Shown here piece after piece: positions 1 to 6,918 of a DNA stretch of 7,699 bases (positions are counted from its first letter, which is position 1; each line of letters opens with the position of its first letter). The stretch spans positions 1 to 7,699 of the forward strand of contig JBPPNE010000291.1 in assembly GCA_051306415.1 (NCBI GenBank). Direction: 5' to 3'. The notes below the pieces were generated by a model. The model was not told where the DNA came from, ran no database searches, and saw only the letters and a program-made list of their open reading frames with translations. Made by a program: the position numbers and the translations under genes. This stretch comes from CBDDRG01 sp051306415 (GTDB taxonomy: Bacteria; Pseudomonadota; Gammaproteobacteria; Pseudomonadales; Porticoccaceae).

Positions 1-1
1 G

Positions 2-1086
<1,085 letters not shown>

Positions 1087-1090
<4 letters not shown>

Positions 1091-1341
1091 AGCGCGTCGT
1101 CATTCATATCGATAGTCTGGTGCTCAAGGGTTTTCGCCATGAAGACCGCCACGCCATTGCCGAGGGATTGCAACAGGAATTGTCGCGGCTGTTGGCCAAC
1201 CCGCGGGCAGTCGAAAGCTTGACGGGACTTGGAGACCAGTTGCGGTTGAAGGTGAGTGGCGTGCACATCGCGCGGGGTACAAAGCCGCAGCGTGTTGGTG
1301 CGCAAGTGGCACAGGGTATTGGTCGGGAGTTCAAGGCATGA
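1087..1341 (+). CDS. Small protein of unknown function in eCIS operon
   Basis: An 84-residue protein with no recognised domain. It opens with an apparent beta strand (VVIHIDSLVLKGF, residues 4-16), followed by an amphipathic helix (AIAEGLQQELSRLLA, 23-37), a Gly/Leu-rich turn, a second strand (LRLKVSGVHIA, 52-62) and a short C-terminal helix (RVGAQVAQGIGREF, 69-82). It has no signal peptide or membrane segment. Start and stop codons overlap the flanking genes by ATGA at both ends (1087-1090 and 1338-1341), which makes it a real, translated gene despite its size. From memory, small proteins with this strand-helix pattern and a 'HIDxLVLxG' opening recur next to DUF4157 genes in other eCIS loci; this could not be checked. 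Its position between the ATPase and the two cargo-like genes makes a role as adaptor or chaperone possible, but that is speculation. Confidence 0.85.
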
Positions 1342-2438
1342 GCGCCGCTGTATGCGCGCAAACTCAGATTGCCAAGCCGCCAGGGGTGAACAAGTCCAAA
1401 CACGCGGAATTGCTGCTGCAACGCAAGTGCGCCTGCGGATCGCCGACTGCGTCGCTGACCGGCGAGTGTTCACAATGCAGCAGTAAAACATTCGTGCAGG
1501 CCAAACTCCACATCGGCGCGAGCAACGACCCGTTGGAGCAGGAAGCCGATCGCATTGCGGATCAAGCGTTGGCCACGTCCCTAAACTCAGACGTCAGCGG
1601 TATGCGGTCGCGTATTCAGCGTTTCTCGGGAGAATCGAGCCGGCGGATGGGTGCGGTGGCTGCCAGTGCAGACCACCTCCGTGCCGGCCCGGGTGGACCA
1701 CTGGAGCTGGCACTACGGCAATACAGATTGTCGCGTTTTGGCCATGACTTCGGGCGAGTCCGGGTTCACACCGATTTGGCGCGTACGCCGCCGATGGCCT
1801 CGCGACGTTTTCTCGAGTTTGGCGATAGCCGGATGGACAGCGTTCCGCTGGATAATACCGGGACCAAGGTCGAGGCCAAGCCCGCCGACAAGGGCCCTGA
1901 CGCGCCCGCTTGCGCGGAAGCCATCAAATGGAAACCGAATTCGCCCGTGCCGGTGGAGATCATGGCGGACAACGTGGCCGACTTTGCCGCGCGAATCGAC
2001 GCCGCCCTGGCGGGTACACCGCATATGAGTGCGACCGCCTCCTGGGATTCAGTTATCGAGGCCGGCAAGGTCAGCGCGGTCAACCTGACACTCGAAACGA
2101 CGATCATTCGTCCGCGTTATGGCGGCGGACGGGCGAGCGACGAGCAGAAAAAGCTGATTCAGCGCGTCGTCGAGTTCATTAAAACGCACGAAGAAAAACA
2201 CCGCGACGCCAGCCGTGCGGTGTGGCAACAGGTGGTCTGCGACGCGCTGGGAAAATCGCCCGCGGAAGCAAACAAAATTCTCGAGAAGGCGCGCTGCTCG
2301 GGTGAACCCAAGGCACAGGCTGCTATCGATGCGGTCGAGGGCAAGATCGACTGGATAATGAACGCTGCGGGCACTGAGGTTATTGATTTCAAGGCGGTTG
2401 GCATCCAGCAAAACTACAAACCGGGCGACTGCAAATGA
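1338..2438 (+). CDS. Truncated-DUF4157 protein with DUF922-like HExxH domain; candidate eCIS cargo
   Basis: 366 residues in three parts. N-terminal module: cysteines 31, 33, 44 and 47 (CxC-x10-CxxC), possibly a zinc ribbon, then an acidic helix with DPLEQEADRIADQA (64-77), as in the next DUF4157 protein. Middle: the opening of the DUF4157 (eCIS core) domain, GGPLELALRQYRLSRFGHDF (119-138) and RVRVHTD; it breaks off near residue 150, before the region that normally carries HELTH. C-terminal domain (about 192-366): a VPVEIMADNVADFAARIDAA segment, a TASWD motif, strands NLTLETTIIRP and a helix with HEEKH at 284-288, the HExxH zinc-metallopeptidase signature. The order resembles DUF922/COG5661 (predicted secreted Zn-dependent protease). 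Cysteines 192, 301, 320 and 365 could form disulfides. The ATG overlaps the preceding stop (ATGA). Other frames do not contain the missing half of DUF4157, so this looks like domain replacement rather than a frameshift. Cargo role and peptidase activity are inferences. Confidence 0.85.
   Translation: MSAAVCAQTQIAKPPGVNKSKHAELLLQRKCACGSPTASLTGECSQCSSKTFVQAKLHIGASNDPLEQEADRIADQALATSLNSDVSGMRSRIQRFSGESSRRMGAVAASADHLRAGPGGPLELALRQYRLSRFGHDFGRVRVHTDLARTPPMASRRFLEFGDSRMDSVPLDNTGTKVEAKPADKGPDAPACAEAIKWKPNSPVPVEIMADNVADFAARIDAALAGTPHMSATASWDSVIEAGKVSAVNLTLETTIIRPRYGGGRASDEQKKLIQRVVEFIKTHEEKHRDASRAVWQQVVCDALGKSPAEANKILEKARCSGEPKAQAAIDAVEGKIDWIMNAAGTEVIDFKAVGIQQNYKPGDCK
1414..1438 (+). repeat. Diverged direct repeat, copy 1 (cysteine-motif coding segment)
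   Basis: This 25-base segment encodes the LQRKCACG part of the N-terminal cysteine motif. It matches 2591-2615 in the following DUF4157 gene at 24 of 25 positions; the only difference is A versus C inside the Lys/Gln codon. Together with the shared gagcaggaagc stretch (about 1535 and 2722), it indicates that the two genes share a duplicated or recombined 5' module. It is a short coding homology, not a mobile element. Confidence 0.7.
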
Positions 2439-2524
2439 ACACAACGCGCGCTGCGCCGGTTGCGGGAGTGACATCAGCTATGGGCCGCATTGAGAGCCTG
2501 TTTTCGGCGAGGTTGGCACAGTGA
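2435..2524 (+). CDS. Possible 29-residue bridging peptide between the two DUF4157 genes
   Basis: A short frame beginning MNTTRAAPVAGV and ending SLFSARLAQ. Its ATG overlaps the stop of the upstream gene (ATGA, 2435-2438) and its TGA overlaps the GTG start of the downstream gene (GTGA, 2521-2524). It therefore spans the intergenic gap exactly, with the same overlap style as the rest of the operon. This layout would let ribosomes stay engaged across the gap and couple the two genes. The peptide has no recognisable domain and could be fortuitous, since ATGA at a gene end is easy to get by chance in this composition. It could be a relic of a larger gene; the FSAR motif also occurs in the DUF4157 domain downstream, but the similarity is too short to weigh. 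Treated as a weak call. Confidence 0.25.
   Translation: MNTTRAAPVAGVTSAMGRIESLFSARLAQ
2509..2512 (+). promoter_or_regulatory. Shine-Dalgarno for the second DUF4157 gene
   Basis: GAGG lies 8 bases upstream of the GTG at 2521. The downstream frame is closed by a TGA at 2491-2493, so this GTG is the only reasonable start that keeps the conserved N terminus. The site lies inside the possible 29-codon bridging frame. Confidence 0.6.
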
Positions 2525-4158
2525 ACACCAGATTGCAGACGGGAAAGTCGTCGTCCACGAAATCGGGATTTATGCCGCGTTCCGGTGCGGTGCTGCAACG
2601 CCAGTGCGCCTGCGGTGGATCGAGCGGCCTCACAGGTAGCTGTGCCGAGTGCGGAAAGAAAAAACTGATCGGCCAGCCATTGCAAACGCAGTTGCGCGTG
2701 AATGAACCGGGTGATGAATACGAGCAGGAAGCGGAACGGGTGGCCGAGCAGGTCATGCGCATGGCTGAGTCTGATGTCAGTCCGGGCCGGCAACCTAGTG
2801 TCGCCTTGCAGCGTCTCGATACTGACGGTCGACTCGCTCGCACGAATGCGCTCGCGATCCAGCGTCAGCAAGCCGCGGGCCTGACGCCAGTGGCGGAGGA
2901 CGTTCAGCAAACCACCGACGTAGAAGCCAAAGACGAAGACAGTCGTTGTCCGAGTTGGCGCAACGATCCACAGAGCATCAGCAAGAGCGCGGCGGAAAAT
3001 TACGCGCAGAATGATATGGCGCCGCCGTCGAAAGCGACGGTCGAACACATCGACTGCGAGACGCCGCGCGACAACGGCAACTATGGCTGTTACGTGCATT
3101 TCAGCGATGGTCTGGTAATTCGCGTCATCGTGCGCGCAATGGATATTGTCGTCGGCACCGGGCCGGGGCCGTTTACGACGCTAACGCCACCGCCGGGAAC
3201 GCCGCTGTGCTTCTACGATTATCACTGCCCGGATGGTCTGTTGGTTTTGACCAAGCGGGAATGCAAGAGCGCCAAGCCGGTCGCATCATCGGGACCGACG
3301 TTGGTCGCGCAACGGCGCGTGGTCCCCGGCCCAACGGGTCCGGTTGACGCCGCGCCGATGGTAAGCGCCGCGTTGTCTTCTCCGGGCCAGCCGCTGGATA
3401 TGGCAACACAGGGATTTTTCTCTGCCCGTTTCGGCCACGACTTTGCCGGCGTGCGCGTGCATGCGGACGCTGGCGCAGCACAGTCGGCGCGTGCGGTCAG
3501 TGCGCTGGCCTATACCGTCGGTCGTGATATTGTCTTCGGGGCCGGACAGTATGCGCCGGGCACGCGCGCCGGCCAGCGGCTGCTCGCCCATGAATTGACT
3601 CACGTCGTGCAACAAGGCGGCAGCTCGCCGCGCGTCACGCAGGCTGCTGCAGAACGTCATGCCGCTGGCGTAACCATGGCGCTTCCGAGACTCGATCAAG
3701 CTAATGATGTGAACACCGGCTTGATCCAGCGCCAACCGAACTCCGAAGCACCGACATTGCGCGATGTACCGATATTTCTCGAAAAACTCGAACTGGATAT
3801 CGGGAAAAATCTTCAGGACAACGGCCATCATTTATATCAGACAGCCATTCTGCATCGGGACGAGCCGGAACTCCTGCAAAACGACTTGAGCCGCTACGCG
3901 CTAGGCCTGAACGTGCTGAAGACCAGCTACCGGTTTGCCGGTTTCAAGCCCGACACGGCGGACAAGCTGGCGGTGGGAACCGGGATTCTGTTCAAGGGTC
4001 TGACCTTCCTGCGCGAGGGTGAGTTCACGCTGGATTTTCAGGTCGATATTGGGCGCGGGGTAAAGTTCGAAGCCAATCTACAATTGGGTGTGAATCCGAA
4101 GGCTGTCACGGAGGTGCGAAAAGCCGACGTGAATTTCGGACTGGTGCACCGATTCTAA
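2521..4158 (+). CDS. DUF4157 (eCIS core) domain protein with HELTH motif; candidate eCIS cargo
   Basis: 545 residues, multi-domain. Residues 26-50: cysteine motif with C29, C31, C41, C44 (CxC-x9-CxxC), then DEYEQEAERVAEQVMRM (65-81), matching the preceding gene. Residues about 138-252: a cysteine-rich domain (C143, C179, C190, C230, C236, C248) containing CYVHFSDGLVIRVIVR and PLCFYDYHCPDG, a pattern I recall from other eCIS-linked DUF4157 proteins but cannot name. Residues about 288-368: a complete DUF4157 domain, with ARFGHDFAGVRVHAD, ALAYTVGRDIVFGAGQYAPG and HELTH at 357-361, the HExxH zinc-binding motif. Residues about 406-545: an unrecognised domain, helical first, then alternating beta strands (FTLDFQVDIG, KFEANLQLGV), ending in Phe. 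DUF4157 is strongly associated with eCIS loci and effector-like proteins, so cargo is likely. It has no signal peptide. Codon use looks less GC-biased than in the baseplate genes (impression only). Confidence 0.92.
   Translation: MNTRLQTGKSSSTKSGFMPRSGAVLQRQCACGGSSGLTGSCAECGKKKLIGQPLQTQLRVNEPGDEYEQEAERVAEQVMRMAESDVSPGRQPSVALQRLDTDGRLARTNALAIQRQQAAGLTPVAEDVQQTTDVEAKDEDSRCPSWRNDPQSISKSAAENYAQNDMAPPSKATVEHIDCETPRDNGNYGCYVHFSDGLVIRVIVRAMDIVVGTGPGPFTTLTPPPGTPLCFYDYHCPDGLLVLTKRECKSAKPVASSGPTLVAQRRVVPGPTGPVDAAPMVSAALSSPGQPLDMATQGFFSARFGHDFAGVRVHADAGAAQSARAVSALAYTVGRDIVFGAGQYAPGTRAGQRLLAHELTHVVQQGGSSPRVTQAAAERHAAGVTMALPRLDQANDVNTGLIQRQPNSEAPTLRDVPIFLEKLELDIGKNLQDNGHHLYQTAILHRDEPELLQNDLSRYALGLNVLKTSYRFAGFKPDTADKLAVGTGILFKGLTFLREGEFTLDFQVDIGRGVKFEANLQLGVNPKAVTEVRKADVNFGLVHRF
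2591..2615 (+). repeat. Diverged direct repeat, copy 2 (cysteine-motif coding segment)
   Basis: Partner of the segment at 1414-1438, with 24 of 25 bases identical; it encodes LQRQCACG. It shows shared ancestry or selection on the N-terminal cysteine motif of the two DUF4157-family genes. Confidence 0.7.
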
Positions 4159-4159
4159 C

Positions 4160-4163
4160 GGAG
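4160..4163 (+). promoter_or_regulatory. Shine-Dalgarno for CIS tube-related gene
   Basis: GGAG directly follows the TAA of the second DUF4157 gene. It lies 4 bases before the ATG at 4168, which is tight, and 10 bases before the in-frame GTG at 4174, so initiation at 4174 is also possible and would remove only two residues. Confidence 0.55.
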
Positions 4164-4167
4164 TGGA

Positions 4168-4836
4168 ATGATCGTGACCACGTTTCCGGGTTCGCCCAAA
4201 CTACTCAAGGCCGGCATCGTGCTGATCGATGCCGAGTCGGCGCAGGTGCGGCGCATCATCACGCTGCAATACAACCCCGATTCGCTGTCGCGCAGTTTTC
4301 AGGCACAGGCCTTCAGCAGCCAAAGCGGCGGCGACCGTTCCGAGGCACTGCGTCTGAAAGGACCGGCGGTGGAGTCGTACAAACTGGAAGCGGAGATCGA
4401 CGCCATCGATCAACTGGAATTTCCCGAGCAGCATGCCACCACCGTCGAGCATGGCATTCAGCCACAACTGGCGGCGCTGGAATTGCTGCTGTATCCGACC
4501 AGCGCCCAGCTCAATGCCAACAACAGCCTGGCCAATGCCGGCACGCTGGAAATCCTGCCGCTGGAGACGCCGCTGGCATTGTTCGTGTGGAGCAAGACCC
4601 GCATCGTGCCGGTGCGCATCACCGATTTCAGCATCACCGAAGAGGCGTTCGACGCCGCGCTCAATCCGCTGAGAGCCAAGGTGAATCTGGGCTTGCGCGT
4701 GTTGAGCGTGGATGATCTCGGTTTCGCGCACAAGGGCGGCGGCCTGTTCATGAGCTATTTGCAAACCAAGGAGTCGCTGGCCGCAAAAGTGGGCGCCGGC
4801 AGTTTCGCCGCCCTGGGTATCGGAGGCATTTCATGA
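4168..4836 (+). CDS. CIS tube-related baseplate protein (Afp7 N-terminal-like, gp53-type)
   Basis: 222 residues. This matches the contractile-injection-system tube/Afp7 N-terminal family that links the inner tube to the hub and baseplate. Diagnostic features are the LQYNPDSLSRSF motif (residues 33-44), the RSEALRLKGP segment followed by a strand (about 58-75), and the conserved block ETPLALFVWSKTRIVPVRI (133-151) leading to TDFSITEEAFDAALNPLRAK (152-171) and a terminal strand VNLGLRVLS. The tail (about 190-222) is Gly/Ala-rich and probably flexible. In Afp7 this region is fused to a LysM domain. Here LysM is the next gene, joined by an ATGA overlap at 4833-4836, so the two probably act as one unit, a split I recall as common in other eCIS lineages. 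The start is the ATG with an upstream GGAG. Family membership is firm; exact placement in the particle follows from the Afp/PVC models. Confidence 0.88.
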   Translation: MIVTTFPGSPKLLKAGIVLIDAESAQVRRIITLQYNPDSLSRSFQAQAFSSQSGGDRSEALRLKGPAVESYKLEAEIDAIDQLEFPEQHATTVEHGIQPQLAALELLLYPTSAQLNANNSLANAGTLEILPLETPLALFVWSKTRIVPVRITDFSITEEAFDAALNPLRAKVNLGLRVLSVDDLGFAHKGGGLFMSYLQTKESLAAKVGAGSFAALGIGGIS

Positions 4837-5195
4837 TCGATCCATTGCAGGCCTTTCTCGAAGCACATTCGCTGCAAGGCCCACTGTTTCCTCCCACCAG
4901 CCGTTATCACGGCCTGCCGGCCGGGGTACACCAGACGGTGGATGGACGCAGCCTGGTGTATGTGTCGCGCCGCTTGGTGCCGGCGCCCGAGCGCTTTGCG
5001 CTGTTGCAGGAGCACGCGGTGGTGGAGGGCGACCGGCTCGACAATTTGGCGCATCGTTACATCGGGGATCCCGAGCAGTACTGGCGCTTGTGCGACGCCA
5101 ACGGCGCGATGCGACCGGATGAACTGATCGAGGAAGTTGGCCGCCTGCTGCGCATCACGTTGCCCGAGGGTGTGCCGGGGCCGAACGATGCTTAA
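4833..5195 (+). CDS. LysM-domain baseplate protein (Afp7 C-terminal-like)
   Basis: 120 residues. The N-terminal half (PLFPPTSRYHGLPA at 17-30, then a strand GRSLVYVSRRLVP at 38-50) is the usual lead-in of the eCIS LysM protein. Residues 61-110 form a LysM-like fold: HAVVEGDRLDNLAHRYIGDP (61-80), YWRLCDANGAMRPDEL (83-98), and a closing strand GRLLRITLP (103-111). In phage tails and CIS the LysM module ties the inner tube or hub to the baseplate wedges and need not bind peptidoglycan, despite the family name. The gene overlaps its upstream partner by ATGA and the hub gene downstream by 8 bases (5188-5195), so these three are expected to be translated in sequence. Confidence 0.9.
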   Translation: MIDPLQAFLEAHSLQGPLFPPTSRYHGLPAGVHQTVDGRSLVYVSRRLVPAPERFALLQEHAVVEGDRLDNLAHRYIGDPEQYWRLCDANGAMRPDELIEEVGRLLRITLPEGVPGPNDA

Positions 5196-6327
5196 AGGCA
5201 TTCATCTCACGCTGCTGATCGGGCCGGTGGTGCCGATCCCCGCGCCGCGGATCGTGGTCGATGCACTGGAGAGCGTGGAGGTGACGACGGCGGCGGGCTC
5301 AGTCAGCGGGTTTACACTGAAACTGCAAATCGACAGTCAGTCCGAATTGAATACGCTGTTCCTGATCGTGGGGGCGCAGAGCACCGGTTTGGGAAAGGTG
5401 CCGTTGCGGGTGATGCTGGTGGTGACCTTGAATGGGACGCCGCAGGTATTGTTCGACGGCGTGATGACCCAGGTGTCGGTACAGCCAGGGGAGAACGGCG
5501 CGGCCGGCAGTATCTCGGTGACCGGCGAGGATCTCACCAAGGTCATGGACATGTTCGATTTCAGCGGCCTGCCCTATCCGGCCATGCCGGTGCCGGCGCG
5601 GGTAGCGCTGATCTGCGCCAAGTACGCGGCCTTCGGCATCATTCCGCTGCCGATTCCGCCGCTGTTTCTCGACGTGCCAATTCCGGTCGATAAAATCCCG
5701 TCGCACCAGGGCACCGATCTGCATTACCTGCTGAAGCTCGCACGTGAGGCGGGTTATGTTTTCTACATTGAGCCGGGGCCGACACCGGGGGCCAACATTG
5801 CCTACTTTGGCCCTGAGATCAAAGTAGGCGTGCCGCAGCCGGCGCTGAATGTGAACATGGATGCGCATACCAATGTCGAGTCGCTGAGTTTCAGTTTTGA
5901 TCCCACCAAGGGGGTATTGCCGGTGGTGTTTATCCAGAATGCGCTGACGCGAGCGCCGATCCCGATTCCCATTCCCAATGTCAATCCGCTGCAACCGCCG
6001 CTGGGTGTGCTGCCGACCATACCCTCCAACCTCCGGTTGATGAAGGATACCGCCAAGCTCAATCCAGTGCAGGCCATCGGGCGTGGCCTGGCCGAGGCAG
6101 CGCAATCACAGGATTCGGTGAGCGCCACGGGCAGTCTGAACGTGCTGCGCTATGGGCGTCTGCTGAAGGCGCGGCAATTGGTGGGTGTGCGCGGCATGGG
6201 TCTGGCGTATGACGGCCTGTATTTTGTGCAAAGCGTCACCAGCAAACTGAAGCGCGGCGAGTTCAGGCAGGAATTCAAGCTCAGCCGCAACGGCCTGATT
6301 TCGATTACCCCGACGGTGCCCGCATGA
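5188..6327 (+). CDS. gp27/VgrG-like hub protein of the eCIS spike (Afp8 N-terminal-like)
   Basis: 379 residues from the ATG at 5188. The frame stays open upstream to 5137, but those residues (Cys/Arg-rich) are the LysM gene read in another frame, and MLKGIHLTLLIGP is the natural N terminus. The protein has the gp27/late-control-D order: N-terminal beta-barrel (about 22-118, with VEVTTAAGSVSGFTLKLQID and VLFDGVMTQVSV), then the conserved hub segment HQGTDLHYLLKLAREAGYVF (173-192), and a C-terminal barrel (about 315-373, ending EFRQEFKLSRNGLISITP). It should form the trimeric adaptor between the tube and the spike tip. Unusual are proline-rich stretches, IIPLPIPPLFLDVPIPVDKI (151-170) and APIPIPIPNVNPLQPP (256-271). 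In Afp8 and VgrG the hub and spike are one chain; here the gp5-like part is the next gene, joined by ATGA at 6324. Confidence 0.92.
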   Translation: MLKGIHLTLLIGPVVPIPAPRIVVDALESVEVTTAAGSVSGFTLKLQIDSQSELNTLFLIVGAQSTGLGKVPLRVMLVVTLNGTPQVLFDGVMTQVSVQPGENGAAGSISVTGEDLTKVMDMFDFSGLPYPAMPVPARVALICAKYAAFGIIPLPIPPLFLDVPIPVDKIPSHQGTDLHYLLKLAREAGYVFYIEPGPTPGANIAYFGPEIKVGVPQPALNVNMDAHTNVESLSFSFDPTKGVLPVVFIQNALTRAPIPIPIPNVNPLQPPLGVLPTIPSNLRLMKDTAKLNPVQAIGRGLAEAAQSQDSVSATGSLNVLRYGRLLKARQLVGVRGMGLAYDGLYFVQSVTSKLKRGEFRQEFKLSRNGLISITPTVPA

Positions 6328-6839
6328 GCGAAACCGGCAAGTACTACGGCAAGTATCGCGGTGTGGTACTGAACAATATCGACCCGCTGCAGATGGGGCG
6401 GCTGATGGTGCAGGTGCCCGACGTCAGTTCGGTCGCGCCGGGCACCTGGGCGATGCCCTGCGTGCCGCTGGCCGGGATACAGAACGGCATGGTGGCGCTG
6501 CCCGTCATCGGCTCCGGCGTGTGGATTGAATACGAGCAGGGCGATCCGGATTACCCGATCTGGGTCGGCTGTTTCTGGGGCTCGGCGGCCGAGATTCCCG
6601 CGCTGGCGCGGCTAACGCCACTGGCCTTGCCCGCCATCACGTTGCAAACACCGCTGCAGAACGGCCTCACCATTTCCGATCTGCCCGGACCCACCGGCGG
6701 CATCATGCTGAAGAGCGCGAGCGGCGCCACCCTCATCGTCAACGACACCGGCATCTATATCCAGAACGGCAAGGGCGCCAGCATCGTGATGGTGGGTCCG
6801 AGCGTGACCATCAACAACGGCGCTCTGGTGGCGGTGTGA
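6324..6839 (+). CDS. gp5-like spike protein with OB fold (Afp8 C-terminal-like, baseplate V type)
   Basis: 171 residues. The first half is the gp5/VgrG OB-fold: KYRGVVLNNIDPLQMGRLMV (10-29), VPDV, the hydrophobic core MPCVPLAG, and the hallmark VALPVIGSGVWIEYEQGDPD (57-76) followed by YPIWVGCFWG (77-86). The second half is beta-helical: GGIMLKSASGATLIVNDTGI (125-144) and YIQNGKGASIVMVGPSVTIN (145-164), typical of the triple-stranded spike shaft. It lacks a lysozyme domain, as expected for eCIS. The shaft is short, so the tip should be completed by the PAAR-like protein downstream. The ATG overlaps the hub stop (ATGA), supporting coordinated synthesis of hub and spike. Stop TGA at 6837-6839. 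Confidence 0.93.
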   Translation: MSETGKYYGKYRGVVLNNIDPLQMGRLMVQVPDVSSVAPGTWAMPCVPLAGIQNGMVALPVIGSGVWIEYEQGDPDYPIWVGCFWGSAAEIPALARLTPLALPAITLQTPLQNGLTISDLPGPTGGIMLKSASGATLIVNDTGIYIQNGKGASIVMVGPSVTINNGALVAV

Positions 6840-6870
6840 CGCCGACTTGCTCAAATAACGCATAACGATT

Positions 6871-6900
6871 GCCCTCTTTCTCGCTAGCGGGGGGAGAGGC
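6871..6900. repeat. Imperfect palindrome, degenerate REP-like element
   Basis: This lies in the 79-base gap between the spike and PAAR-like genes. The left arm (6871-6882) and right arm (6890-6900) can form 11 pairs in RNA, including three G-U, with one bulged C (6874) around a 7-base loop containing the self-complementary gctagc. It resembles a decayed copy of the CCCTCTCCC...GGGAGAGGG palindromes scattered between genes in many beta- and gammaproteobacteria, and the following tgaaagggag fits the trailing part of such elements. No T tract follows, so it is not an intrinsic terminator. It may modulate mRNA stability or translation within the operon. The rest of the gap (6840-6870) holds nothing I recognise. 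Confidence 0.5.
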
Positions 6901-6905
6901 TGAAA

Positions 6906-6910
6906 GGGAG
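6906..6910 (+). promoter_or_regulatory. Shine-Dalgarno for PAAR-like gene
   Basis: GGGAG lies 8 bases before the ATG at 6919 and immediately downstream of the palindrome. A stem forming there could affect access to this site. Confidence 0.65.
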
Positions 6911-6918
6911 AATAGGCG

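Noticed and set aside
1770..1900. Frameshift as the cause of the missing DUF4157 half in the first cargo-like gene
   Set aside because: Neither of the other two forward frames here encodes the ALAYTVGRDIVFG or HELTH stretch, and the frame continues into a coherent domain, so truncation by domain replacement fits better.
2389..3099. Long open frame of 236 codons on the minus strand
   Set aside because: It lies opposite the DUF4157 genes, its translation is Arg/Leu/Val-rich with no recognisable domain, and it is explained by GC-rich codon structure on the + strand.
5137..5187. Upstream start for the hub gene
   Set aside because: The extra 17 residues are the LysM gene read in another frame and are Cys/Arg-rich; ATG at 5188 gives the natural N terminus and a short overlap as elsewhere in the operon.
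5299..6105. Long open frame of 268 codons on the minus strand
   Set aside because: Antisense to the clearly recognisable hub gene; the Arg/His/Gln-rich translation is typical of shadow frames.
6871..6910. Intrinsic terminator after the spike gene
   Set aside because: The stem is imperfect with several G-U pairs and is followed by a purine-rich stretch, not a T tract; the next gene is part of the same assembly.
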